DNA from: Variovorax paradoxus
GTDB lineage: Bacteria > Pseudomonadota > Gammaproteobacteria > Burkholderiales > Burkholderiaceae_C
Direction of reading: 5' to 3'
Length of the DNA: 64,000 nt
NCBI RefSeq assembly: GCF_030815855.1
Contig: NZ_JAUSXG010000001.1
Span: forward strand, 62,001 to 126,000
The notes under the pieces were generated by a model. It did no database searches and was not told the DNA's origin. It worked only from the letters and a program-made list of their open reading frames with translations. Positions 10,160-18,700 of the stretch are shown in pieces. The position numbers and the translations under genes are program-made. Numbering within the stretch: the first letter of the stretch is position 1; every line of letters begins with the position of its first letter.

Positions 10160-10422
10160 ACTTCGCGGAAGCCGAGACGCTGGCCGCGCGCGCGGTCGCC
10201 GTGCAGGAGTTGGCCGAGGACGCGCCCTCGCCCTGCACCTCGGTCTGCCGCATGGACCGCCTGAGCGGACTCTGCGAAGGGTGCCTGCGCACCATTCCCG
10301 AGATTGCCGGCTGGAGCAAGATGGAAGACGCGGCGCGGCGCAGCGTGTGGCGCGCGATAGAGTGGCGGGCACGGGCCGGCATCTGGCGCGTCCCGGAAGA
10401 ATCTGGAGACAACACCGCATGA
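10156..10422 (+). CDS. DUF1289 small Cys-rich protein
   Basis: This 88-aa protein has a DUF1289 module with four Cys, SPCTSVCRMDRLSGLCEGC (about residues 27-45), followed by LRTIPEIAGWSKM. Such a cluster could bind a metal or iron-sulfur centre, but function is unestablished. The proposed start is TTG at 10156 overlapping the YbaK stop (TTGA), and the 3' end overlaps the next gene in ATGA, so it sits in a coupled operon. A GTG at 10201 would give a shorter product that still contains all four Cys. Confidence 0.8.
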   Translation: MNFAEAETLAARAVAVQELAEDAPSPCTSVCRMDRLSGLCEGCLRTIPEIAGWSKMEDAARRSVWRAIEWRARAGIWRVPEESGDNTA

Positions 10423-11063
10423 AGCACATCGACTTCTACCTGGACTTCATTTCGCCCTATGCGCACCTTGCCTTCGAGCACCTGCCGAATGCGCTCGAAG
10501 GCCTGAGCTACAGCGTGGCCTACAAGCCGGTACTGCTTGGCGCGATTCTCAAACACCATGGCCAGCTCGGCCCTGCCGAGATTCCCGCCAAGCGCAGCTG
10601 GACCTACCGGCATGTGCTCTGGCTCGGCCATGCGAACGGCATTCAGATCGAGATGCCGACATCGCACCCGTACAACCCGCTTCCGCATCTGCGGCTCGCC
10701 GTCTCGACCTCGGACGACGGCAGCATCAATCGCCTTGTGGCCGAGACCATCTTCCGCAACGTGTGGCGCGGCGGCGAAGAAGCGGGCGATGCCACGCGCC
10801 TGGCCGCGCTCGCGGCGCAGCTGCAGTTGAAGCGCGACATGAACAGCGACGAGAGCAAGGCACTGCTCAAGCGCAACACCGATGAGGCCCTGCAGTTGGG
10901 CGTGTTCGGTACGCCGGCCTGCGTGGTCGACGGCCGCCTGTTCTGGGGCTTCGACGGGCTCGCGATGCTGCGCGCCTACCTCGGCGGCGACACATGGTTC
11001 GACGGCCCGCAATGGACCGATGCCGACCAGCGGCCTTCCTTGCTGCGCGGCAGCAAAAACTGA
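10419..11063 (+). CDS. 2-hydroxychromene-2-carboxylate isomerase family protein
   Basis: This 214-aa DsbA/GST-kappa-like protein begins HIDFYLDFISPYAHLAFEHL with the SPYA active-site segment used by 2-hydroxychromene-2-carboxylate isomerases (glutathione-dependent, in naphthalene-type degradation). The C-terminal LQLGVFGTPACVVDGRLFWG is the usual thioredoxin-fold cis-Pro region. The ATG overlaps the DUF1289 stop. No aromatic degradation genes are nearby, so it may be a general GST-kappa-like oxidoreductase or isomerase. A 166-base gap follows without a clear gene. Confidence 0.85.
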   Translation: MKHIDFYLDFISPYAHLAFEHLPNALEGLSYSVAYKPVLLGAILKHHGQLGPAEIPAKRSWTYRHVLWLGHANGIQIEMPTSHPYNPLPHLRLAVSTSDDGSINRLVAETIFRNVWRGGEEAGDATRLAALAAQLQLKRDMNSDESKALLKRNTDEALQLGVFGTPACVVDGRLFWGFDGLAMLRAYLGGDTWFDGPQWTDADQRPSLLRGSKN

Positions 11064-11229
11064 ACGACGGCCTGATTTCTTACAACCTGAAACGAGCCCT
11101 GCGGGTTTCACCTTAATCCGTAAGCGTCGGTTCAGTTTCGCGAAAGGCTCGGGTCAGTCGCGGCTCCAAGAATGCTCCACGGTCCCGAATGCCGGGGCTG
11201 AACGAACGCATACACAGGAGACGACGCAA

Positions 11230-12924
11230 ATGGCAGCAACACTGGATTCGAGAGGGGTGCCGCATCCGGCCCCCCGGCCCATGTCCGCGGAGGAAAAGAA
11301 GGTCATCTTCGCTTCTTCCCTTGGCACGGTCTTCGAGTGGTACGACTTTTATCTTTACGGCTCGCTGGCCGCGATCATCGCAAAGCAGTTCTTCAGCGGC
11401 CTCGATGCGGGCGCGGCCTTCATCTTTGCGCTGCTGGCCTTCGCCGCGGGCTTCCTGGTGCGGCCGTTCGGCGCCATCGTGTTCGGCCGGCTCGGCGACA
11501 TGATCGGTCGCAAGTACACCTTCCTGGTCACGATTCTGATCATGGGCCTGTCGACCTTCATCGTCGGCCTGCTGCCCAGCTACGCGACCATCGGCGTCGC
11601 GGCGCCGGTGATCCTGATCGCATTGCGCATGCTGCAGGGCCTTGCGCTCGGCGGCGAGTACGGCGGTGCCGCCACCTATGTGGCCGAGCATTCGCCGCAC
11701 GGCAAGCGCGGCGCCTACACCTCGTGGATTCAGACCACCGCCACGCTCGGCCTGTTCCTGAGCCTGCTGGTCATTCTGGGTGTGCGCACCTGGCTCGGCG
11801 AACAGGCGTTCGGCGAGTGGGGCTGGCGCATTCCGTTCCTGGTGTCGATCGCGCTGCTCGGCGTTTCGGTGTGGATCCGGCTGTCTCTGTCCGAGTCGCC
11901 CGCGTTCCAGAAGATGAAGGCCGAGGGCAAGACCTCAAAGGCGCCGCTGTCCGAATCGTTCGGTCAGTGGAAGAACCTCAAGATCGTGATCCTGGCGCTC
12001 GTCGGCCTGACGGCTGGCCAGGCCGTGGTCTGGTATTCGGGCCAGTTCTATGCGCTGTTCTTCCTGACGCAGCAGCTCAAGGTCGATGCGACCACGGCCA
12101 ACCTGATGATCGCCGCCGCGCTGCTGCTCGGCACGCCGTTCTTCGTGGTGTTCGGCACGCTGTCCGACAAGATCGGCCGCAAGCCGATCATCATGGCGGG
12201 CTGCCTGCTGGCCGTGGTCACGTATTTCCCGGTCTTCAAGATGCTGACCGAAGCCGCCAACCCCGACCTGGCCAAGGCACAGGCCACGGCCGGTGTCACG
12301 GTCACGGCCGACCCGGCCACCTGCTCGTTCCAGGGTAACCCGGTGGCCCGGGAGATCGATTTCCGCAGTTCGTGCGACATCGCCAAGCGCTATCTCGTGC
12401 AGAACTCGGTGAGCTATGAGAACGTGGCCGGCGCGCCGGGTTCGAAGGCTGTCGTGAAGATCGGCGACAAGACGGTCGAGGCGCCCGTCGGCAACGTCGT
12501 GAACCTCAAGTTCGACGAAGGCTCCGCCAAGGAAATTGCCACCTTCAAGAAGGGCGTGGCCGAAGACCTGAAGGTCGCAGGCTATCCGGCCAAGGCCGAT
12601 CCCGCGAAGATCAACAAGGTGCTGACCATCGGGCTGCTGTTCTGGCTGGTGCTGCTGGTGACCATGGTCTATGGCCCGATCGCGGCAATGCTGGTGGAAC
12701 TGTTCCCCACCCGCATTCGCTACACCTCGATGAGCCTGCCGTATCACATCGGCAACGGCTGGTTCGGCGGGCTGCTGCCGACCACCGCCTTTGCCATCGT
12801 GGCCTCGACCGGCAACATGTACAACGGCCTGTGGTACCCGATCATCATTGCCGGCGTCACGCTGGTGGTGGGCACGCTCTTCATCCGCGAGACCAAGGAC
12901 GTGGACATCTACGCGAACGACTGA
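11230..12924 (+). CDS. MHS-family MFS transporter with long periplasmic insert
   Basis: This 564-aa inner-membrane symporter of the metabolite:H+ family has VFEWYDFYLYGSLAAII in TM1, the motif GRLGDMIGRKYTFL after TM2 and its repeat GTLSDKIGRKPIIMAG after TM8. Typical MHS proteins have about 430-450 residues. The extra length is a hydrophilic insert at about residues 340-462 that follows TM9 and should lie in the periplasm. The insert contains two Cys (TCSFQG and SSCDIAK) that could form a disulfide. ATG 11230 follows an ACAGGAGACGACGCAA ribosome-binding site. The substrate is probably a carboxylate, which cannot be refined here. Confidence 0.87.
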   Translation: MAATLDSRGVPHPAPRPMSAEEKKVIFASSLGTVFEWYDFYLYGSLAAIIAKQFFSGLDAGAAFIFALLAFAAGFLVRPFGAIVFGRLGDMIGRKYTFLVTILIMGLSTFIVGLLPSYATIGVAAPVILIALRMLQGLALGGEYGGAATYVAEHSPHGKRGAYTSWIQTTATLGLFLSLLVILGVRTWLGEQAFGEWGWRIPFLVSIALLGVSVWIRLSLSESPAFQKMKAEGKTSKAPLSESFGQWKNLKIVILALVGLTAGQAVVWYSGQFYALFFLTQQLKVDATTANLMIAAALLLGTPFFVVFGTLSDKIGRKPIIMAGCLLAVVTYFPVFKMLTEAANPDLAKAQATAGVTVTADPATCSFQGNPVAREIDFRSSCDIAKRYLVQNSVSYENVAGAPGSKAVVKIGDKTVEAPVGNVVNLKFDEGSAKEIATFKKGVAEDLKVAGYPAKADPAKINKVLTIGLLFWLVLLVTMVYGPIAAMLVELFPTRIRYTSMSLPYHIGNGWFGGLLPTTAFAIVASTGNMYNGLWYPIIIAGVTLVVGTLFIRETKDVDIYAND

Positions 12925-12975
12925 CCGCAAGGTTCAGGAGGAGGGCGCGAGAGCCGGCCCTCCGTTCAACAAAGG

Positions 12976-13005
12976 GGCTTCATGCCGTCGGCATGAGGCC
13001 TTTTT
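12976..13005 (+). terminator. intrinsic terminator after the MHS transporter
   Basis: An 11-bp stem GGCTTCATGCC / GGCATGAGGCC with a 3-base loop (GTC, one G-T pair) is directly followed by TTTTT. It sits 52 bases after the transporter stop. Confidence 0.85.
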
Positions 13006-13043
13006 CTTGAACCCTCGCATCCCCACCCTCGGAGACAGAACCC

Positions 13044-13190
13044 ATGTGGAAACTCGTAGTCGGCTTCGTCATCTTTGCCGCCATTGCCCTGTACGTGATC
13101 TCGAAAGCCGGCGACAAGATCGACATGTCGGGCGAGAAACACGGCGGCGACGCGGTGCATGAGCCCGCACCCGCCGCCGCACCCAAGTAA
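13044..13190 (+). CDS. 48-aa single-pass membrane peptide
   Basis: The small frame ATG 13044 to TAA 13190 encodes MWKLVVGFVIFAAIALYVIS followed by KAGDKIDMSGEKHGGDAVHE and a Pro/Ala tail. It has one clear N-terminal membrane segment (about residues 4-19) and a hydrophilic, partly acidic C-terminus with His. A GGAGA sequence lies 8 bases before the ATG. It is preceded by the terminator at 12976-13005, so it probably has its own promoter or reads through. It is convergent with the solute-receptor gene at 13218. No known function is recognised. Confidence 0.6.
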   Translation: MWKLVVGFVIFAAIALYVISKAGDKIDMSGEKHGGDAVHEPAPAAAPK

Positions 13191-13217
13191 GGCGCTGCGG
13201 CGCGGCAGCGGCTACGG

Positions 13218-14342
13218 CTAGCGCTTGAAGCGGCCTTCGCTGACGATCGACAAGTCGACGTAGTCGATGCCTGTGTGGTCCTGCGGCGAGTAGTTCACAT
13301 CGAGTTTGCCGCCCACGTCGTACTGAAAGCGGTTGAGCGTGGCGATCAGCCTGGCGCGCGTCGGCCTGGGGCCGGCGCGGCGCAGGGCCTCCACGAGGAT
13401 CTTGGTGGCGACGAAGCCTTCGAGCACCGCCGGCGACAACTCGGTCTGGCCCCTGGCCTGTGCGAGCGCCAGTGCTTCCTTGATCAGCGGGTGGCCGAAC
13501 GCGCGTTCGTAGGGCAGCACCTGCGTGACGATCACGCCGGTGCTGGCCGAGCCGAGTTCCTTGATGAAGCCCGAGGCCGCGTTGTTCGACAGCGTGATGA
13601 TCTGCGCCGCCGATCCCGCCGCGCGCAGCGCCTTCACGCCTTGGGTCACCGCGGTACCCGAGCCGAGCCACAGCACCGCCTGGGCGTTGGCCTTGATCAG
13701 CTGCGGCACGATCAACGAATAGTCAGGCTTGCTGCGGTCGGCCAGCGCGACCACGGCCGGGGCCAGCCCCGCCTTTTCGAAACCCTTGCTCGCGCCTTCC
13801 ATCGCGTCCTTGCCGAACGAATCGTCGGCCTGGACCACGGCAATGCGCTGGATGCCCGTGGTGTACAGGTGCTGCACGGCCTTTTCGGCCTCGCGCTGGT
13901 AGGTCGAACGCACGTTGAAGATGTTCTTCTGCAGCGGTTTGTGCAGCGCCATGGCGCCGGTCGAAGGGCCGACCAGCGCCACGCCGTATTGGTCGAGCAG
14001 CGGAATGATGGCGAGGGTGTTGGGCGTGCCCCGGTTGAGCAGCAGCGCCAGAACCTTCTTGTCCTCGATCAGGAGCCGCGTGTTCTCGAGCGAGCGTTTC
14101 GGGTCGAGGCCGTCGTCGAGCCGGATCACCTCGATCTGCGCGCCATGGACGCCGCCCTGGGCGTTGACATGGTCGATGACCAGCTGCGAGCCCATGATGG
14201 TTTCCTTCACGCCGACCGCCGCCGGCCCCGACAGGTCGGCCGACTGGCCGATGACGATCTGCGCCGATGCGCCGGAGGCCGCCACGGCCGAGGCGAAAAG
14301 CAGCAGAAGCGCGGCGGCGCGGGACGACCTGTACATCTTCAT
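13218..14342 (-). CDS. branched-chain amino acid-type ABC substrate-binding protein (copy 1)
   Basis: This 374-aa periplasmic receptor of the LivJ-like type I family has a signal peptide, MKMYRSSRAAALLLLFASAV to GASAQ. The mature part begins IVIGQSADLSGPAAVGVKET with typical ligand-site segments GPSTGAMALHKPLQKN and TLSNNAASGFIKELG. It is clearly paralogous to the gene at 14501-15607, with long shared stretches such as STYQREAEKAVQHL and NYSPQDHTGIDYVDL. No ABC permease or ATPase gene is adjacent. It either feeds a distant transporter or acts as a sensor receptor. The ligand is unknown. Confidence 0.9.
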   Translation of the reverse strand: MKMYRSSRAAALLLLFASAVAASGASAQIVIGQSADLSGPAAVGVKETIMGSQLVIDHVNAQGGVHGAQIEVIRLDDGLDPKRSLENTRLLIEDKKVLALLLNRGTPNTLAIIPLLDQYGVALVGPSTGAMALHKPLQKNIFNVRSTYQREAEKAVQHLYTTGIQRIAVVQADDSFGKDAMEGASKGFEKAGLAPAVVALADRSKPDYSLIVPQLIKANAQAVLWLGSGTAVTQGVKALRAAGSAAQIITLSNNAASGFIKELGSASTGVIVTQVLPYERAFGHPLIKEALALAQARGQTELSPAVLEGFVATKILVEALRRAGPRPTRARLIATLNRFQYDVGGKLDVNYSPQDHTGIDYVDLSIVSEGRFKR

Positions 14343-14479
14343 CGAACGACCTTTTCGCGAAGCGGATGCTTCCGTCGGAAGATGCGCAATGTGGTGCAGC
14401 GAGTGGCGTTCACTCGCTCGTGGAAACCCTGTCAAACCATGGTTTCCAATGGAGAGAGCGGGGCAGGGCAGAGCAACAA

Positions 14480-14498
14480 CGCGCCCCGCTCGGGCGCG
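14480..14498 (-). terminator. hairpin just after receptor copy 2
   Basis: On the minus strand a 7-bp stem CGCGCCC / GGGCGCG with a 5-base loop starts two bases after the stop of the gene ending at 14501 and is followed by TTGTTG. It is a modest terminator or attenuator between the two receptor genes. The remainder of the 158-base gap shows a second small hairpin (GCGAGTG-GCGTT-CACTCGC) at about 14400. Confidence 0.45.
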
Positions 14499-14500
14499 GT

Positions 14501-15607
14501 TTACCGCTTGAAACGGCCGTCGCTGATGATGGCCAGGTCGGCGAAGTCGATGCCCGAGTGGTCTTGCGGCGAATAGTTCACCTCCAGGCCGCCGAGGTCG
14601 TAGGCGCGCAGGCTTTCGAGCGCGGCCAGCACCTTGGCGCGCGTGGGCTTCGGTCCGGCGCGGCGCAGCGCCTCGACCAGCACCTTCGCCGACGCAAAGC
14701 CCTCGAGTGCCGCCGGCGACAGTTCGGCTTGCCCCTTGGCCTGCGCAAGCGCCATGGCTTCCTTGACCATCGGGTAGCTGATGGAGCGTTCGCTCGGGAA
14801 CACCTGCGTCACGATGACCCCTTTGCTCGCGTCGCCCAACTGCTTGATGAACCCCGACGAGGCGTTGTTCGACAAGGTGACCACCTGCGCGGCCGATCCG
14901 GACGCGCGCAGCGCCTTGATGCCCTCGACCACCGCGGTGCCCGAGCCGATCCACAGCACCGCCTGGGCATTGGCGTCCTTGATGGCCGGCACGATGGTCT
15001 TGTAGTCGGGCTTTTCGCGGTCGGCCGGCACGGTGACGGTGGGCTTGGACTGGGCCTTGGCAAAGCCTGTCATCGCGCCTTCGAGCGCGTCCTGCCCGAA
15101 GGAGTCGGTCACGTGGACCACCGCGATGCGCGCAATGCCGGTGGTGAGAAGGTGCTGAACCGCCTTCTCGGCTTCGCGCTGGTAGGTTGCGCGCACGTTG
15201 AAGACGTGTTTCAGAACCGGCTTGTGCAGCGCCATCGCGCCGGTGGAAGGTGCGATCAGCGCCACGCCGTGCTTGTCGAGCCACGGCACGATGGCCTGCG
15301 AATGCGGGGTGCCGCGGCTCAGGAACAGCGCCACCACCTTCTTGTCTTCGATCAGCACGCGGGCGTTCTCGCTGGCGCGCTTCACATCGAAGCCATCGTC
15401 CATGCGCAGCAGCTCGATCTTCTCGCCATGGATGCCGCCCTGTGCGTTGGCGGCGTCGATCACCAGTTGGGCCCCGCTCGTGGTTTCGTTCACGCCGGCG
15501 GCCACGGATCCGGTGATGCCGGTGGTCTGGCCGATCAGGATCTGGGCCGAAGCGGCCGTCGCGGCCATGGTCAGCAGGGCGGCGCAAAACGTGTGCAGCT
15601 TCTTCAT
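14501..15607 (-). CDS. branched-chain amino acid-type ABC substrate-binding protein (copy 2)
   Basis: This 368-aa paralogue of the previous receptor has signal peptide MKKLHTFCAALLTMAATAAS-AQ and mature start ILIGQTTGITGSVAAGVNET. The ligand-site segment is APSTGAMALHKPVLKHVFN and the C-terminus SPQDHSGIDFADLAIISDGR. It is the first gene of the minus-strand pair, divergent from uvrA across 174 bases, and so probably carries the promoter for both. A tandem duplication followed by divergence explains the pair. Many comamonads expand such receptors without transport genes. Confidence 0.9.
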   Translation of the reverse strand: MKKLHTFCAALLTMAATAASAQILIGQTTGITGSVAAGVNETTSGAQLVIDAANAQGGIHGEKIELLRMDDGFDVKRASENARVLIEDKKVVALFLSRGTPHSQAIVPWLDKHGVALIAPSTGAMALHKPVLKHVFNVRATYQREAEKAVQHLLTTGIARIAVVHVTDSFGQDALEGAMTGFAKAQSKPTVTVPADREKPDYKTIVPAIKDANAQAVLWIGSGTAVVEGIKALRASGSAAQVVTLSNNASSGFIKQLGDASKGVIVTQVFPSERSISYPMVKEAMALAQAKGQAELSPAALEGFASAKVLVEALRRAGPKPTRAKVLAALESLRAYDLGGLEVNYSPQDHSGIDFADLAIISDGRFKR

Positions 15608-15781
15608 GCGTAACTTTCAGAGTGCAGTCGAGGAAACGTAAACAAAAGATGCCATTTGTTACTCAAAGTGTCCGGCACTGAATCCGTACAAACCCCTGCG
15701 CGGCCACAGACCATGTGACGGAGTGCACGAATATGTCACCGGCCACTCCCTAGAATGTTTGCCCCACCCCCCAAGGCACTC

Positions 15782-18700
15782 ATGACACAGGGCTCCATCC
15801 GGATTCGCGGCGCGCGCCAGCACAACCTCCAGAACCTCGACCTCGACATCCGAACCGGCGAGATGACCGTGGTGACCGGGCCCAGCGGCTCGGGCAAGTC
15901 GAGCCTCGTGTTCGACACCCTCTATGCCGAAGGCCAGCGGCGCTATGTGGAGACCTTCTCCGCCTACGCGCGCCAGTTCCTGGACCGCATGGACAAGCCG
16001 GCCGTCGACAAGGTGGAGGGCGTGCCGCCCGCCATTGCCATCGACCAGACCAACCCGGTGCGCTCCTCGCGCTCCACGGTCGGCACGATGACCGAGCTGA
16101 ACGACCACCTGAAGCTGCTCTACGCCCGCGCGGCCCAGCTGTTCGACCGCGAAACCGCGTTGCCGGTGCGCCACGACTCGCCCGACAGCATCTATGCGGA
16201 GATTGCCGAACGGGCGGCTGCCGCCGGAGATCCGCGCCTGGTCGTCACCTTTCCGGTCGAACTGCCGGCGGGCACCTCGGCGGAAGAAGTGACGCAATGG
16301 CTGTCGGCCAGCGGCTTCACGCGCGTGCAGTCGGAGCGCGAGGTGGCCACGCCCACCGGGCCGCGCAAGGTGCTCGATGTGGTGGCCGACCGTTTCCGCA
16401 TCTCGAGCGCCGAGCGTTCGCGCGTGGTGGAAGCCATCGAGGTCGCCCTGAAGCGGGGCAGTGGCCGCGTCACCGTGCATGCCACGGGCGCGGAGGAAAA
16501 CGCGTCCACCGATGTGTGGAAGTTCTCGACGGGCCTGCACTGCCCCGAGAGCGACATCCGCTACACCGACCCGATCCCGTCGATGTTCTCGTTCAATTCG
16601 GCCGTCGGCGCCTGCGACACCTGCCGCGGCTTCGGACGCGTGATCGGCGTCGACCTGGGCCTGGTGATTCCGAACGACAAGCTCACGCTGCGCGCCGGCG
16701 CGATCAAGACGATCCAGACCCCCGCCTGGAAGGAAGCGCAGGACGACCTCATGCGCCACGCCGAAGCCGCCGGCATTCCGCGCGACACGCCCTGGAACAA
16801 GCTCACCGACGAGCAGAAGCATTGGGTGATCGAGGGCACGCCCAACTACAAGGAAGGCAACTGGAACAAGCAGTGGTACGGCGTGCGCCGCTTCTTCGGC
16901 TACCTGGAGAGCAAGGCCTACAAGATGCACATCCGCGTGCTCTTGTCCAAGTACCGCAGCTACACGCCGTGCCCTGTCTGCAGCGGCGCGCGCCTGAAGC
17001 TCGACAGCCTGCTGTGGCGCATCGGGAGCAAGGAAGACGCGGACGCGGTGCTGCCGCCCGAAAAGCGCTTCATGCCGACCGGCACCAAGTGGACACGCGC
17101 GCAGCTCGAGGCCCTGCCGGGGCTGTGTCTGCATGACTTGATGCTGCTGCCGATCGAGCGGTTGCGGCGGTTTTTCGACGGAATGGCTCCCTCCCCCTCT
17201 GGGGGAGGGCAGGGGTGGGGGCACGCGACCTCCGCAAGACCTGCTGCCGTGGTGGGAGCCGCGGGCCCCCATCCCAACCTTCCCCCGGAAGGGGAAGGAG
17301 CAAGGCAAGGGGAGGCGCAGGCCCTCAAACTCCTCTTCGAGGAAATCACCACGCGCCTGCGCTATCTGCACGACGTGGGCATCGGCTATCTCACGCTCGA
17401 TCGCCAGAGCCGCACGCTCTCGGGCGGCGAAGTGCAGCGCATCAACCTCACGACGGCGCTGGGCACCTCGCTGGTCAACACGCTGTTCGTGCTCGACGAG
17501 CCCAGCATCGGCCTGCATCCGCGCGACATGAACCGCATCACCGAAGCCATGCTGCGTCTGCGCGACGCGGGCAACACGCTGGTGGTGGTCGAGCACGACC
17601 CGGCCGTGATGCTCGCGGCCGACCGCGTGATCGACATGGGCCCGGGCCCCGGCATCCGCGGCGGCCAGATCGTGTTCGACGGCAGCACCGACCAGCTGCG
17701 CGATGCCGACACGCTCACCGGCCAATACCTGGGCGGACGCAAGAAGATCGGCATGGGCTTCAAGCGGCTCGTGAGCGAGAACACGCACCGGCTCATCCTC
17801 GAAGGCGCGCGCGAGCACAACCTGCAGAACGTGACGGTCGAGTTTCCGCTCGCACGGCTGGTGTGCGTCACCGGCGTCAGCGGTTCGGGCAAATCGACGC
17901 TGATCCAGGACGTGCTGGCGCCCGCGCTCATGCGCCACTTCGGCAAGGCGACCGAAACGCCGGGCGCGCACGACCGCCTGCTCGGCGCCGATCATTTGGG
18001 CGACGTGGTCTTCGTCGACCAGTCGCCGATCGGCAAGACTGCGCGCTCCAACCCCGCGAGCTACGTGGGTGCGTGGGACGCGATTCGCGAGATCTTCGCC
18101 ACCGCGGCGCTTTCGCGCCAGCGCGGCTATACCGCGAGCAAGTTCAGCTTCAACTCGGGCGACGGGCGCTGCCCGACCTGCGGCGGGTCGGGCTTCGAGC
18201 ACGTCGAGATGCAGTTCCTGTCGGACGTGTACCTGCGTTGCCCAGACTGCGACGGCAAGCGCTACCGCCCTGAAATCCTCGAGGTGAAGGTCGAGCGCAA
18301 AGGGAAGAACTACAACGTGGCCGACGTGCTCGACCTCACCGTGGCCGAAGCGGCCGCGGTGTTCGAGGCCGACCGCGACGTGCTGCGCGTGCTGCAGCCG
18401 ATTTCCGACGTGGGGCTCGACTACGTCAAGCTCGGCCAGCCGGTGCCCACGCTTTCGGGCGGCGAGGCCCAGCGCCTCAAGCTCGCGGGCTTCCTCGCCG
18501 AAGCGGCCAAGAGTGCCACCGCCAGCAAGCAATCGGTGGCGCGCAAAGGCACGCTGTTCCTGTTCGACGAGCCCACCACCGGCCTGCACTTCGACGACAT
18601 CGCGCGCCTGATGCGCGCGCTGCGCAAGCTGCTCGACGCCGGGCATTCGCTGATCGTCATCGAGCACAACCTGGACGTGATCCGCGCCAGCGACTGGCTC

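Noticed and set aside
13218..15587. Single 789-codon frame spanning both receptor genes
   Set aside because: The second half of the frame is a shadow; each receptor has its own start with signal peptide and stop.
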